A stretch of 63,927 bases of DNA from the IMG/VR virus record IMGVR_UViG_3300048587_000084, positions 1 through 63,927 of that record. The stretch is one strand, 5' to 3'. Below, in pieces: positions 55,763-63,927 of the stretch (the first letter of the stretch is position 1; the number at the start of each line of letters is the position of its first letter). The translations under genes were made by a program, and so were the position numbers. Source of the DNA: a virus. The notes under the pieces were generated by a model, which was given only the letters and a program-made list of their open reading frames with translations, had not been told where the DNA came from and ran no database searches.

Positions 55763-58721
55763 GGGCTACCTCGTGAGATCCGATTCCACCCGCGTCGAAC
55801 GCGGCCAGTGCCATCGCCAATGCGTATTGGCTGTTGCAGATGCGGTTGCCGCCGTCATGCGCAGCGGTAGCAAGTCCGAACTCCGCCGCATCGCGCCCGG
55901 TCGGTTCGACTGGCAGCGTGATCGCAATATCGCCCGTGAGCAGCGCATCGAGCCCGCTCCCGCCCACGACGAACGACAGTAGCGTCGAGCCCATGCCGCC
56001 CATGGCCTCGCCGTAGGGCTGAACGTCGTCACCTGCCTGCCACTTGCTCGGCGTGCCGATCGTGCCGGCGCTCACGCCGGACGGATCGATGCGACTTACG
56101 CCGCGAACCTGCGCGCCTTCGGGCACCTGGAACTGCGGCCGCTCGATTCCATTGACGCCCCACACCCGATCGATATGCGTGACCGTTGCCGTTCCGCTGG
56201 CCGTGTGGACAGATCCCACCGGGCTGAGGAACGTGCGCGAGCGCACTCGCATTCGATCGCCCGACCAGCCGGGGAACGGCGTCATGTCAAGCATGTCGGT
56301 TCCGCCGAACCCATCGAACGTGCGGTGCAGGTACTGCACCAGCATCTCGCCCCATTGCGTCGAGTAGATCGCGGTCATTGGGAACGGGTCGTATTGGTAC
56401 GATGCCCACTGCGTTCCAATGCGTGTTGCAACCAATCCGGACAGATCCAGCTGCCGATGCTGGTTCTGCACCTCCTGATTGCCAAACGCTCCCGCCATCC
56501 CCTGAACGATCAGCGTCTGGTCGCCGGTGTACGGTGGTGGCGCAACGATCGTGTCGCCGAACAGCGTGGCATCCAGTCCATTGCCATCGCAGTCCACATC
56601 GGTCTTGCTGTTGACGATTGGAAAGCCTGATCGAAACGCCCGCCAACCAAGCAGCGGCAGCGTGCGCTGCTGGTTGGTCACAGCCGTATCAAAGCCGTAC
56701 AGGCTCATGAGCGTCCCAACGCCGGTCATGGCGCGGTGCTCGTGCGTGACCAGTGTGGACCCAAACCGTGGCCGAGTCGGATCGAACCCAAAGATCCGCG
56801 TGTCTATCAGCTCGCCCTGCCCGCGGCCTATTCCGAGCGGGCCGAATATCCAATGCGGGGTAAGGCGAATGTCGCCAATCCTGCCGAAGTCGTGCTCGTC
56901 ACTTGTTGTTACAAACTGCGTGCCAGGCATTGTCGGAATGCCGACGGGCCCACCCTCGCCGTAGCCCGGAGATGGAATGCCGATTGGCCAAATACCATTG
57001 GCCACCACATTCGCGGTGCCAAACTCAGCCGAAGCTATGCCGTATGGGTACACGTAGTTGGTGCGGACGCTGACACCACCAACGGCCGTTGTTGTTCCGA
57101 CTGACGCTGCCTCAAGGAATTGCGTGACTGGCGGATCCGGCAACTCGTTGCGAATCCAATGCGTCTCCGGCACAAACCCGCCAGCCCCGGCAAACGACGT
57201 GCGCACCGTCTGGCGACTGTCGCGCACCATCGCCAGCGCGAACAGGCTGTGCGTTTCTCCGGCCAGCGTCAGGTACTCAGGATCACGGGACACGCGCGGC
57301 AACCCACGCGGGCCGGCGTCGAGCCCACCTATGCGCAGCTCGCGGTCCTCATTGACCAGCGATGCGGTGCCATAACTCGTGTGCGGCAGAACGCGGTCAG
57401 GGATAATCCTGTTTTGCCGATGTTCCAGGTACAGCGTGCCGGTCGTTGGCGTCCAGTAGCCATCTGGCGCAATGAAGCGCTCCCAGTTCTGCGCCAGCGG
57501 CGCCGGCCACAGCGGTTGCGGCGGCCCCTCGATGATGGCGACTGACCTCACCGCCCGCGACACCCAGGGATCGCCGGTTGCGCCAGCGTCCGGGAATATC
57601 TGCTGCACAAACCGCAGCTCATTGAACACGATCGGCTGCGTCATGGTGAGCGTCGACAGCCCAACTGGCCGCAGCAGGCGCCCATTATTCAGCGCGTGGT
57701 GCCACGTGGAACTGTAGAAGCTCTCGAACGGCTCAGCCGCCAGCGTGCGCTCCCAGTAGGTGGCGGTAGTACCCGCACCAACGGCACCCGCGGCGAGTCC
57801 TGCCGGGTTGATCACATGGCCACTGCGCGTCACGTCGACGCGGTCTGCAGCGACACCTGCGACGAGGCCCTCGGACCACACCGTCATCATGCGCATGTAC
57901 GGCGTGCCGATGCCTCGATCTTCCGCCGTGACACCGTATGAGTGCAGCAGCGTGCGCAGCAGCGGCACCATTTCAGCCGTGCCGAACAGCGTTTGCGCGT
58001 ATCCCAGCGGCTTCAGTTCGCGCAGCGACGAGATCACCTCGTGCGTGCCGACAGCGCCTGCAGCGACCGCATAACCGTAGACGCGCTGCAGGTTGCTTGC
58101 GACCGTTGCAGTGCCCCACTGCCCAGCCAAGCCGTCCAGCGGCCCAATCGTCAGGTACTCTCCAACGAATGCACGCCCGAACGATGTCGCGTAGAACCAT
58201 GGCGGCCGCACATCACGCGGAGACTCGCCAATGGATGGCGTTCCTATGCTTCCGGCGATCAGTGCCTCCGGCCGTGCATGCTGCAGCCAATGCGTGACGT
58301 CAGGTTCATCCAGCATCGGTGCGAGCAGCGCGGCCGGCGACAACCAGCGCAGGTCGTTGCGGATCTCTACACTGCCTAGCGCACCTGCGTAGAAGCCAGT
58401 CGGCCAAAGCGCTTCAAGGTCGTTTTGAAGTGCTGCGGTGCCGAACGCGCTGTGCGTGGCCCCTGATGGGCTGACGCGGTCTGCATCAAGACGCGCTGTC
58501 GTTGTACCAATCGCGCCGGCCGAAACGCCTGCAGGCGACAGCGTTTCGAGCACGTTGACAACACTGGCTGCTCCGAACGCAAGGCTCAGCCAGCCAATCC
58601 CGACGATTGTGCCGTCAGGTATCTGCAGATCGCCGCCAACGTCTGTGAATGCGGGCGGGGTGTAGCCGTTTGTGATCGATCCACCCGCATCCGTAAATGC
58701 GGGCGGGTTGTAGGTGCTCAT
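55755..58721 (-). CDS. Large repetitive tail protein
   Basis: A 988-residue protein made of about 30 related units of roughly 28-32 residues with the pattern P-x-G-x2-A-x3-G-T/S-x2-V (for example LSPAGVSAGAIGTTTA, VSPSGATHSAFGTAAL, LWPTGFYAGALGSVEI). Beta-solenoid or stacked-strand architecture is likely, as in tail fibre shafts or tailspikes. It overlaps the nozzle-like gene by a few bases. No enzymatic domain is visible, so receptor binding rather than depolymerase activity is more likely. Confidence 0.65.
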   Translation of the reverse strand: MSTYNPPAFTDAGGSITNGYTPPAFTDVGGDLQIPDGTIVGIGWLSLAFGAASVVNVLETLSPAGVSAGAIGTTTARLDADRVSPSGATHSAFGTAALQNDLEALWPTGFYAGALGSVEIRNDLRWLSPAALLAPMLDEPDVTHWLQHARPEALIAGSIGTPSIGESPRDVRPPWFYATSFGRAFVGEYLTIGPLDGLAGQWGTATVASNLQRVYGYAVAAGAVGTHEVISSLRELKPLGYAQTLFGTAEMVPLLRTLLHSYGVTAEDRGIGTPYMRMMTVWSEGLVAGVAADRVDVTRSGHVINPAGLAAGAVGAGTTATYWERTLAAEPFESFYSSTWHHALNNGRLLRPVGLSTLTMTQPIVFNELRFVQQIFPDAGATGDPWVSRAVRSVAIIEGPPQPLWPAPLAQNWERFIAPDGYWTPTTGTLYLEHRQNRIIPDRVLPHTSYGTASLVNEDRELRIGGLDAGPRGLPRVSRDPEYLTLAGETHSLFALAMVRDSRQTVRTSFAGAGGFVPETHWIRNELPDPPVTQFLEAASVGTTTAVGGVSVRTNYVYPYGIASAEFGTANVVANGIWPIGIPSPGYGEGGPVGIPTMPGTQFVTTSDEHDFGRIGDIRLTPHWIFGPLGIGRGQGELIDTRIFGFDPTRPRFGSTLVTHEHRAMTGVGTLMSLYGFDTAVTNQQRTLPLLGWRAFRSGFPIVNSKTDVDCDGNGLDATLFGDTIVAPPPYTGDQTLIVQGMAGAFGNQEVQNQHRQLDLSGLVATRIGTQWASYQYDPFPMTAIYSTQWGEMLVQYLHRTFDGFGGTDMLDMTPFPGWSGDRMRVRSRTFLSPVGSVHTASGTATVTHIDRVWGVNGIERPQFQVPEGAQVRGVSRIDPSGVSAGTIGTPSKWQAGDDVQPYGEAMGGMGSTLLSFVVGGSGLDALLTGDIAITLPVEPTGRDAAEFGLATAAHDGGNRICNSQYALAMALAAFDAGGIGSHEVAHD

Positions 58722-59077
58722 CCCGGCTGCATGCCAGGCACAATCACGTCACGCTCGCCGCTGGAGACCACGCCGCGGATGACCACATCGTAGCCCTCTG
58801 TGCGCGCTGCAAGGCCTGTGAAAGCATAGGTGCCGTCGCTGGCTGACGTCGTCGTAGCGACGAACACGCGCGATTCGCGGTCAAACAGGTCGACGACGCG
58901 TGCAGCTGGCGCTCCGCCGACACGCACCAATCCGTCTGGTGCGTCGCCGCCGATGCGCAGTGCACCTGTGGATATTGTTGCTCGCACCGTGTCATGGACG
59001 CGCAAACGGAACGCTAGGCGTAGTCCGTCGACCGGCACCAATGGCGTATTTAGCAGTGTATCGATGATGAGCGGCAC
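58718..59077 (-). CDS. Small Ig-like/transthyretin-like tail protein
   Basis: A 119-residue beta-sandwich protein: GGAPAARVVDLFDRESRVFV then SDGTYAFTGLAARTEGYDVV, the usual pattern of carboxypeptidase-regulatory/transthyretin-like domains in phage tails. It overlaps the large repetitive tail gene by ATGA. Likely a tail accessory or fibre-attachment component. Confidence 0.6.
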   Translation of the reverse strand: MPLIIDTLLNTPLVPVDGLRLAFRLRVHDTVRATISTGALRIGGDAPDGLVRVGGAPAARVVDLFDRESRVFVATTTSASDGTYAFTGLAARTEGYDVVIRGVVSSGERDVIVPGMQPG

Positions 59078-59080
59078 AGC

Positions 59081-59998
59081 CTACGCTTCCCAGATCAGCC
59101 CAAAAAAATCGAAGTAGCTGAATGCACGACCGACGCTTATGTACTCATACTCAGTAACGCCGGTAACGGTGGCGTCGAAGATAGTGCCACGCACAATGTT
59201 GTCCGCGGGCACTAAGGACACTACGTTGAGAAGTGGCAGGATTAGCGGCGTTGGGACGTAGTGTCGGAAGATTTGGAAATCCCCCGGAGAGCCCGCAACC
59301 ACCGTGCCTGTTGCGACCAGATTGTAAGGAATTGCGGCGGCATACGAGTTAGGCGCCCCTCCGAATGACTGTATGCTCCCGCCTGCGGCTTGCGTGAACC
59401 CAGTTGCGAACATATAGCAGACCGCCCAGCAACAGTAGTTGGCGCCACCTTGCGGTCCCCTGTAGAACACAAATCCAGTACCTGTACTACTCCCGGCGGT
59501 ATCCTTCGTGCGCTCAATAACGAATGAGGCGCTCGCATATTGAGTGTTGCGGCTCTCGCACTTGAACGCCGCCCACACGCAGCCGTTCGCCATGCCGGCG
59601 TAAGAGACTCTTGGCGTTGTTGGCGAGGTGATGTTTTGTGAGTTTGTCTGCCCATTCTCGCGCGCAATGCAGATGCCAGTAATGGTGCCAGAACCATTAC
59701 TTCCAGTGCCTATCGTATACCAAACTCCGGGGCACGTAGCTCCGCCACTCCCCGTCCCGTACTCGATTTTGACGAAGATTGGAGCTGTCGCGTGTAGCGA
59801 GTCATCCAGGTAACGTATTTCGTAGCCTGCAGCTGTGTTTGAGGCTGGCCTCGTCACCGTCGCCCAATTTATTTGCCCACTATCCCCGGACTTGGTGAAC
59901 CCGATGTCGTCGAGCATGTTGGACAGCTCAGACCCCCACGCCCGGAACGTAGCGTCGTCGGTATGCGCAATTACCGCTGTGTTTGTCGCTCTGGCCAT
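59081..59998 (-). CDS. Tail structural protein, beta-rich
   Basis: A 305-residue protein, MARATNTAVIAHTDDATFRA, with DDIGFTKSGDSGQINWATV and a central region of Gly/Thr-rich strands (GVWYTIGTGSNGSGTITG). The WGSELSNMLDDIGFTKSG opening is frequent in phage tail proteins. AT content is somewhat higher than in neighbours. Function unknown. Confidence 0.6.
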   Translation of the reverse strand: MARATNTAVIAHTDDATFRAWGSELSNMLDDIGFTKSGDSGQINWATVTRPASNTAAGYEIRYLDDSLHATAPIFVKIEYGTGSGGATCPGVWYTIGTGSNGSGTITGICIARENGQTNSQNITSPTTPRVSYAGMANGCVWAAFKCESRNTQYASASFVIERTKDTAGSSTGTGFVFYRGPQGGANYCCWAVCYMFATGFTQAAGGSIQSFGGAPNSYAAAIPYNLVATGTVVAGSPGDFQIFRHYVPTPLILPLLNVVSLVPADNIVRGTIFDATVTGVTEYEYISVGRAFSYFDFFGLIWEA

Positions 59999-60471
59999 TA
60001 CTGCACCATCTCCCGAAACTCCCTGATCACCCCATCCGCCCGCGTGGCCGCATCACCCACCAGCAGATCAGTCGGCGCCTGCGCCCCACACCGCTGCAGC
60101 AGCCACGCTGCCGCGTGCTCCACTGCATCCTGCGGAAGCTGTGCCATGCCGCTGCGCTGCCACGCGAACGCTTGGAACGTGGGCGTCTGCACCAGCTTGT
60201 GGATCATCTGCATGCGCTGTGCGTGCTCCGGCCGTACCGGCGAGTTGTGGCCGAGCTGCAGCGATTCCGCGCCATCTGTCGAGATCGTCTGCGCTGGCGC
60301 TGTCGGCTGCTCCGCGCGCGGCTGTTCGCGCTCGAACATCAGCACCATTCCAGCGCCGATCGCATGCTCCGCAGCGGCCAGCGCCTGCTCGCGCGTTAGC
60401 GCCACGTCCATGACCCACGTGCCATCTGCCAGTTCGCGCAGCGCACCGCGCGCGCCGCTGATCTCACGCAT
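59998..60471 (-). CDS. Hypothetical protein in tail block
   Basis: A 157-residue helical protein (DVALTREQALAAAEHAIGAG, QMIHKLVQTPTFQAFAWQRS). It overlaps both neighbours by a few bases. It is not obviously structural; a chaperone-like role for fibres is conceivable but unsupported. Confidence 0.55.
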   Translation of the reverse strand: MREISGARGALRELADGTWVMDVALTREQALAAAEHAIGAGMVLMFEREQPRAEQPTAPAQTISTDGAESLQLGHNSPVRPEHAQRMQMIHKLVQTPTFQAFAWQRSGMAQLPQDAVEHAAAWLLQRCGAQAPTDLLVGDAATRADGVIREFREMVQ

Positions 60472-60640
60472 AGCGGATGCCGGCCTCCGCGTTGACGTCG
60501 GCCGGCCCCGCCGTGACTAGCCCGTCGCAGGCTTTCGACAGCGCCTGCTCGGTGTCCGTGCTCAACGGCGAGTCAAATCCGAAGCGCGTCGCCACAAAGC
60601 CCTGCGGCTTGATGACCTGCAGCAAGTGATCGTTGTTCAT
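60464..60640 (-). CDS. Small hypothetical protein
   Basis: A 58-residue protein (MNNDHLLQVIKPQGFVATRF, then TDTEQALSKACDGLVTAG). An AGGGG element precedes the ATG at 60640, which is preferred to a longer start inside the upstream gene. No family recognised. Confidence 0.55.
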   Translation of the reverse strand: MNNDHLLQVIKPQGFVATRFGFDSPLSTDTEQALSKACDGLVTAGPADVNAEAGIRYA

Positions 60641-60650
60641 TGAGCGCCCC

Positions 60651-61079
60651 TTACAGCTTGAAAATACGATTCGGCCCGTTATCCCAGGACACGATGATGT
60701 CGCCCGAGTTGCCCGTGATGGGCAGCCCATTGGCCACGTCGATCCACAGGATCAGCGGGCTTGTCGCCTCCGACCCTGAGTCGGCATAGCCGATGATTGC
60801 CTCGATCGTTACACCCGTCGCCACTGACACGAACCGGATGTCATCACCATCTGCAGCGCCGCCGGTCGTGGTCTTGTTCGCCAGCGTGATCGGCCCCGAG
60901 ATCCGCGGCGGTGTCGGCGGCGTGCTCGACGTGATGTCGATGAACTCGTGCGTCGAGAAATTGGGCGTGTACGCACTCGTGTCGATCAGATAGAACCTGA
61001 TCGTCGCCGTGAGCCACGCGACCGACGAGACGCACTCCAGGTAGCGCTTGCGCCCCAAGTCAAACAACGTATTTGCCAT
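60651..61079 (-). CDS. Tail-block protein, beta-rich
   Basis: A 142-residue protein: LFDLGRKRYLECVSSVAWLT, RFYLIDTSAYTPNFSTHEFI, and a C-terminal GDIIVSWDNGPNRIFKL. The opening is typical of small podovirus tail or fibre proteins annotated as hypothetical. A GGAG ribosome site lies upstream of the ATG at 61079, just after a hairpin. Confidence 0.6.
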   Translation of the reverse strand: MANTLFDLGRKRYLECVSSVAWLTATIRFYLIDTSAYTPNFSTHEFIDITSSTPPTPPRISGPITLANKTTTGGAADGDDIRFVSVATGVTIEAIIGYADSGSEATSPLILWIDVANGLPITGNSGDIIVSWDNGPNRIFKL

Positions 61080-61099
61080 TTTTGCGGCTCCATAACGAC

Positions 61100-61123
61100 G
61101 AAACCCGCCAGTTGGCGGGTTTC
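61100..61123. terminator. Hairpin within tail block
   Basis: A perfect 10-bp stem GAAACCCGCC / GGCGGGTTTC with a four-base loop. It stands in the 139-base gap between the 61219 and 60651 genes. Its symmetric A/T ends make it terminator-like, so it may partly separate fibre genes from the rest of the tail block. The remaining gap holds an AT-rich patch (about 61130-61150) that might contain a leftward promoter. Confidence 0.7.
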
Positions 61124-61218
61124 AGGTGGTGAATTTATGTGTGTTTTATCAGTCGGAACTGGAAGGGTTGGGTCACGTCACCACCGCACCAGCCGCCACG
61201 AACAGCGCGTCGACCTGC

Positions 61219-61623
61219 TCAGTACGCGAGCAATGCACTTGCCTGCTCCTGCGTCAGCAGCCCCGCGCCAACCAGTGCTTGCACGCCCGCAATCGTCTCG
61301 TCAGAGCCCAGCCACACCAGCGGCTCGGCGTCGAGTCGCGCGAGGTAGGCTTGAAGCTCGGGCACTACTTCCGCTGCCGCGAGGATCGCCAGATAACTCT
61401 GCGCCGGAATGCGCCGGATGAACGCCGCCGTCGAGATTGCGTCGCTGCGCGTCGTGTCGCGCAACTGCTCGGCATACTGCTCGATTGCCAGTTGCACGAA
61501 ACCCTCGACACTGCCGCCCGTGCCAGCAGTCGTCGGCGGGACAGTGGTCGGAATCGTCGCCGCGTAGGCCGCATGCACTGCGGCGAGGTGGCGCGGGTGC
61601 GTGAGAGTGGCTGTGATGGTCAT
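61219..61623 (-). CDS. Hypothetical protein downstream of fibre
   Basis: A 134-residue protein (TATLTHPRHLAAVHAAYAAT, a Thr/Pro/Gly linker, then FVQLAIEQYAEQLRDTTRSD and a helical end LLTQEQASALLAY). Small helical proteins after fibre genes are often fibre-assembly chaperones; that is inference from position. AAGGA lies upstream of the ATG. Confidence 0.58.
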   Translation of the reverse strand: MTITATLTHPRHLAAVHAAYAATIPTTVPPTTAGTGGSVEGFVQLAIEQYAEQLRDTTRSDAISTAAFIRRIPAQSYLAILAAAEVVPELQAYLARLDAEPLVWLGSDETIAGVQALVGAGLLTQEQASALLAY

Positions 61624-61635
61624 GTTAGTTTGTCC

Positions 61636-63153
61636 TTATGCCGCGATCACGGTGCGGATGTGCCCGGATGGGTAAATGGTCGTCGCCGCGATGCCGGTAA
61701 ACGTGACTTGAAGCGCGCCGTTTGTCGTGTCAGCAGTGCAGGTCACACCGGGCGATCCGCCCGACAGGTCGGAGCCGAAAGTGGTCGTCACGTTGGTCCC
61801 AACGATTGCAGTTGCCGCCGCATTCGCCCCGCGCCGGATTGTGCCCTGCACTTTCCAGCTCGCGGATTTAAGCGAGGCATCGTGCGCCACGACATCGACC
61901 TCGAAAAACATACTGGAGTTATTCGGTAGCACCATCTGATTGGTTGCACTTGCAGCGCCCGCGTCGGACGTCATTACCGTTGCAGTGGCGTCGGTGCGGG
62001 CCGCGCAGGAGATCGGCAACACCATTGTCTGCCGGTCGCCAGCGGCAGATCGCTGGACCGACGAATATGACCCGGCGCCATAAATGCCGCGCGTAGTGCC
62101 GCGTGCGCCGCCAGGAATCCAGGAGTCTTGCCCGGTGACTTGGTTAAACCGCCCGCCGGCTGCTGTCGCGCCAGTTGCCGACGCCAAATTGTTGATTCCG
62201 CCGCCCACAGTTGAGTTTGTCCCGGACGCTGTGTGCTGCTCGCCGCCAGCGATCACAGACTGCGCGCCGCTCGCGACTTGGGCTGCCGCATTCCGCGCTT
62301 GCTGCCAGTCGACTGCGCGAGTGCCTCGTTTGTTGCCGGCAGCAGTGGTCGCGTCTGGTATTTGCGCTAGCAGCGCGCCAGTCCCCTTCGGAATCAGCGC
62401 GGCGTCAACATTCGTCGCCGCGTTGTTTGCAGTAAATGATGCAACTGGCACCGTTGAGTTTGGCGCTGACGTGTTTTCGGCGGCAGTAAATCCGGTTATT
62501 GACGCGGCTGGCGTCCCACCCACCGCCGTCGACCCCACGCGGCGGATGTACTCGCCATCAGCGACAGCGCCGAGTGTGAGCAGCGTCGGGCCAGATGTCT
62601 CGCGTAGGCCGGATGCGGTGCGGTCGTCTGTCCCCTGCGCTGCCGTCGCATAGCGCGTGTCGGCATCGCCGCGAGTCGGGATCGATGTCGAGGCGCCGAC
62701 GCCGATTGCGCGCGAAACTACCGTGCTGCCGTTGCCCTCAAGTAGGCCGGTTAGATCGGTTGCGGTCGCGACGGTGACGGAGTTTGGGCCAGTCGCGCCC
62801 GTTGCGCCTGCTGCCCCGGTAGCGCCTGCTGCGCCAGTCGGGCCGGTTGGACCTGCTGCGCCTGCGTCGCCCTGCGGGCCTGTTGGGCCAGTTGGGCCGG
62901 CAGCACCATTGGCACCGGCAGCGCCGGTTGGACCAGTCGGGCCGGCAACGCCAGCGTCACCTTGAGGGCCGGTCGGGCCGATGGACCCGGTCGGGCCTGC
63001 GGGTCCGGTGGGGCCGGCTGGGCCAGTTGGTCCGGTTGGTCCGACGGGACCGGTTGGTCCGATTGCGCCAACACCACCCTCGCTAAGTAATACCTCGCGT
63101 GCAACCGTAACCGCGAGCGTCGCCCCGCGCACGGTGATGTTGATCGTGCTCAT
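61636..63153 (-). CDS. Collagen-like tail fibre
   Basis: A 505-residue protein. Residues 1-27 are a beta-type anchor ([20 protein letters not shown]). Residues 30-122 are about 30 Gly-X-Y triplets, mainly GPT, GPA and GAA, which form a trimeric collagen-like shaft. The rest is Ala/Thr/Gly-rich with a [20 protein letters not shown] repeat of the trimeric adhesin-head type and a C-terminal beta domain. It overlaps the upstream gene by ATGA. It most likely forms a side fibre or receptor-binding fibre. Confidence 0.82.
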   Translation of the reverse strand: MSTINITVRGATLAVTVAREVLLSEGGVGAIGPTGPVGPTGPTGPAGPTGPAGPTGSIGPTGPQGDAGVAGPTGPTGAAGANGAAGPTGPTGPQGDAGAAGPTGPTGAAGATGAAGATGATGPNSVTVATATDLTGLLEGNGSTVVSRAIGVGASTSIPTRGDADTRYATAAQGTDDRTASGLRETSGPTLLTLGAVADGEYIRRVGSTAVGGTPAASITGFTAAENTSAPNSTVPVASFTANNAATNVDAALIPKGTGALLAQIPDATTAAGNKRGTRAVDWQQARNAAAQVASGAQSVIAGGEQHTASGTNSTVGGGINNLASATGATAAGGRFNQVTGQDSWIPGGARGTTRGIYGAGSYSSVQRSAAGDRQTMVLPISCAARTDATATVMTSDAGAASATNQMVLPNNSSMFFEVDVVAHDASLKSASWKVQGTIRRGANAAATAIVGTNVTTTFGSDLSGGSPGVTCTADTTNGALQVTFTGIAATTIYPSGHIRTVIAA

Positions 63154-63572
63154 CGGGTCGTGTCCGGCTGCACTTCAAATCGCCCACCGAACGGCGTGAT
63201 GACAACGCCACTCGCCCAGGTAATCTGCTGGTCATACCAGCGCTTGATGTTTCTGCGCTCCGACGCCGGGCACAGTGCATTGGTCAGAGCCGGCGGCATC
63301 TGCTCCCACCGCCACGCGCCAGCCGCCGCATCTGTGATGGTGATCTCGAACTCCGGAACCCCACCAGGCGCAGCCGGAGCCCCGCTGGTTCGCCCGACCG
63401 CAAGCACAGCCCCGGCGATCGCGTCTCGGAACTGCACGTAGATCTCCGCTCCCGTGAGATCGACGGGCGTTCCATCGTCGTTCGTCCAGACGTGCTCGAC
63501 AATCGGGTACGTATCGCCGCGCACGCATACCAGCGCCGGGTCGACCTCGGCAACGAAGTGCACCATGTCCAT
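63150..63572 (-). CDS. BppU-like N-terminal domain protein of the tail
   Basis: A 140-residue protein: [20 protein letters not shown], then [20 protein letters not shown] and a C-terminal [17 protein letters not shown]. The RGDTYPI...[12 protein letters not shown] pattern matches the small beta-domain found at the N-terminus of phage upper-baseplate or fibre-linked proteins. The ATG at 63572 shares a base with the adaptor stop (TAATG). It probably joins the fibre to the tail hub. Confidence 0.6.
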   Translation of the reverse strand: MDMVHFVAEVDPALVCVRGDTYPIVEHVWTNDDGTPVDLTGAEIYVQFRDAIAGAVLAVGRTSGAPAAPGGVPEFEITITDAAAGAWRWEQMPPALTNALCPASERRNIKRWYDQQITWASGVVITPFGGRFEVQPDTTR

Positions 63573-63927
63573 TACCAACACGCCCTTGTGCGCTGCCCGC
63601 GCACCTGTTGTCGGATGCGCAGCGAGTGCGCAGTCACTGGTGGACCGAAGTGGGTTTCAAACTGCTCCAGGTGCATTGCAGCGCGTCGCAGGTCGCCAGC
63701 ATCTGCATCGCGCGTCAGGAATGCCCAGTAGGCGGCCCAGTGCACCAGCTGCAGGTGCATGTGCGACGGCACGCCAACTGGCACACCGGTCGCGCCACTC
63801 ACGGTCAGCTGCTCTGCCGTGGTCGGCACGCGGTAGCCGTGCAGCGTGAGCGTGCCTGCAGCGTCCGGCACTGGCGCTACGGTGTAGCTGTCGCTGGCGA
63901 TGTCGACGATGATGCGGCGGGTGATGC
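63572..63927 (-). CDS. Head-to-tail adaptor protein, C-terminal part (gene split by window ends)
   Basis: The C-terminal part of the 220-residue adaptor whose beginning is at 434 to 1; 63801-63927 repeats bases 1-127. The segment here includes GTLTLHGYRVPTTAEQLTVS, then HMHLQLVHWAAYWAFLTRDA and a C-terminal basic tail RIRQQVRGQRTRACW. The stop TAA is at 63572-63574. It should be joined to the piece at the start for any analysis. Confidence 0.7.
   Translation of the reverse strand, partial: ITRRIIVDIASDSYTVAPVPDAAGTLTLHGYRVPTTAEQLTVSGATGVPVGVPSHMHLQLVHWAAYWAFLTRDADAGDLRRAAMHLEQFETHFGPPVTAHSLRIRQQVRGQRTRACW
63801..63927. repeat. Terminal direct repeat (copy 2), assembly overlap
   Basis: Exact copy of bases 1-127; see that entry. 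It should be removed to give the circular 63,800-bp sequence. Confidence 0.95.

Noticed and set aside
62770-63060. CRISPR-like or mobile repeat array in the fibre region
   Set aside because: The repetition follows Gly-X-Y triplets in frame, without spacers. It is a protein repeat. No CRISPR array or insertion sequence was seen in the window.

Overview
The window is one complete, GC-rich, circularly mapping genome of a temperate tailed bacteriophage. Bases 1-127 are repeated exactly as bases 63801-63927, so the unique genome is 63,800 bp and the linear ends are an arbitrary cut inside a head-to-tail adaptor gene, whose two halves lie at the two ends of the window. There is no long tail tape-measure gene, the portal is of the P22-like type, and a quarter of the genome is one 5,138-codon multidomain gene. 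Genome size, temperate lifestyle and giant gene together recall the Bcep22-type (Lessievirus-like) podoviruses of Burkholderia; this is recognition by architecture, not a search result. A DUF4124-type secreted protein and the base composition fit a high-GC beta- or gammaproteobacterial host.

Layout. A divergent switch sits at about 18.4 kb: a Cro/YdaS-like gene reads left and a short CI-like repressor reads right, with palindromic operators (ACTAAC-N3-GTTAGT) between them and again upstream of the rightward early operon. Leftward from the switch come small early genes, a DUF3310 protein, a replisome-organiser-like protein, a PD-(D/E)XK-type nuclease and a Q-like antiterminator. An initiator-type tRNA follows, then the lysis block (secreted protein, holin candidate, endolysin, overlapping Rz/Rz1 spanins), terminase, portal, scaffold, a CsrA-like protein, the major capsid protein and the adaptor. 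Through the circular junction the same direction continues into tail and fibre genes (63.6-50.2 kb), two probable internal or ejection proteins (50.2-46.7 kb) and the giant polyvalent protein (46.7-31.3 kb), which ends at a strong terminator. Beyond it lies a small accessory block: rha, a DUF4124 secreted protein and a truncated second copy of the giant protein's C-terminus.

Rightward from the switch (19.2-29.2 kb) is the lysogeny and accessory operon: many small unknown genes, RdgC, a SleB-like hydrolase, a Tad2-like (DUF2829) anti-Thoeris candidate, an excisionase candidate, an ASCH-like protein, a tyrosine integrase, a DnaJ-type zinc-finger protein and an attP that carries the 3' half of a tRNA-Thr(CGU) gene inside an open reading frame. 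No DNA polymerase, primase or stand-alone helicase is visible, so replication probably relies on the host, while methylase and SNF2-like helicase modules sit inside the giant, probably virion-borne protein.

The points most worth following up are the initiator-type tRNA, the tRNA-derived attP inside a coding gene, the one-base disruption of an ATGA stop/start overlap between the SleB-like and Tad2-like genes, the CsrA-like gene in the capsid operon, and the giant protein with its truncated paralogue.
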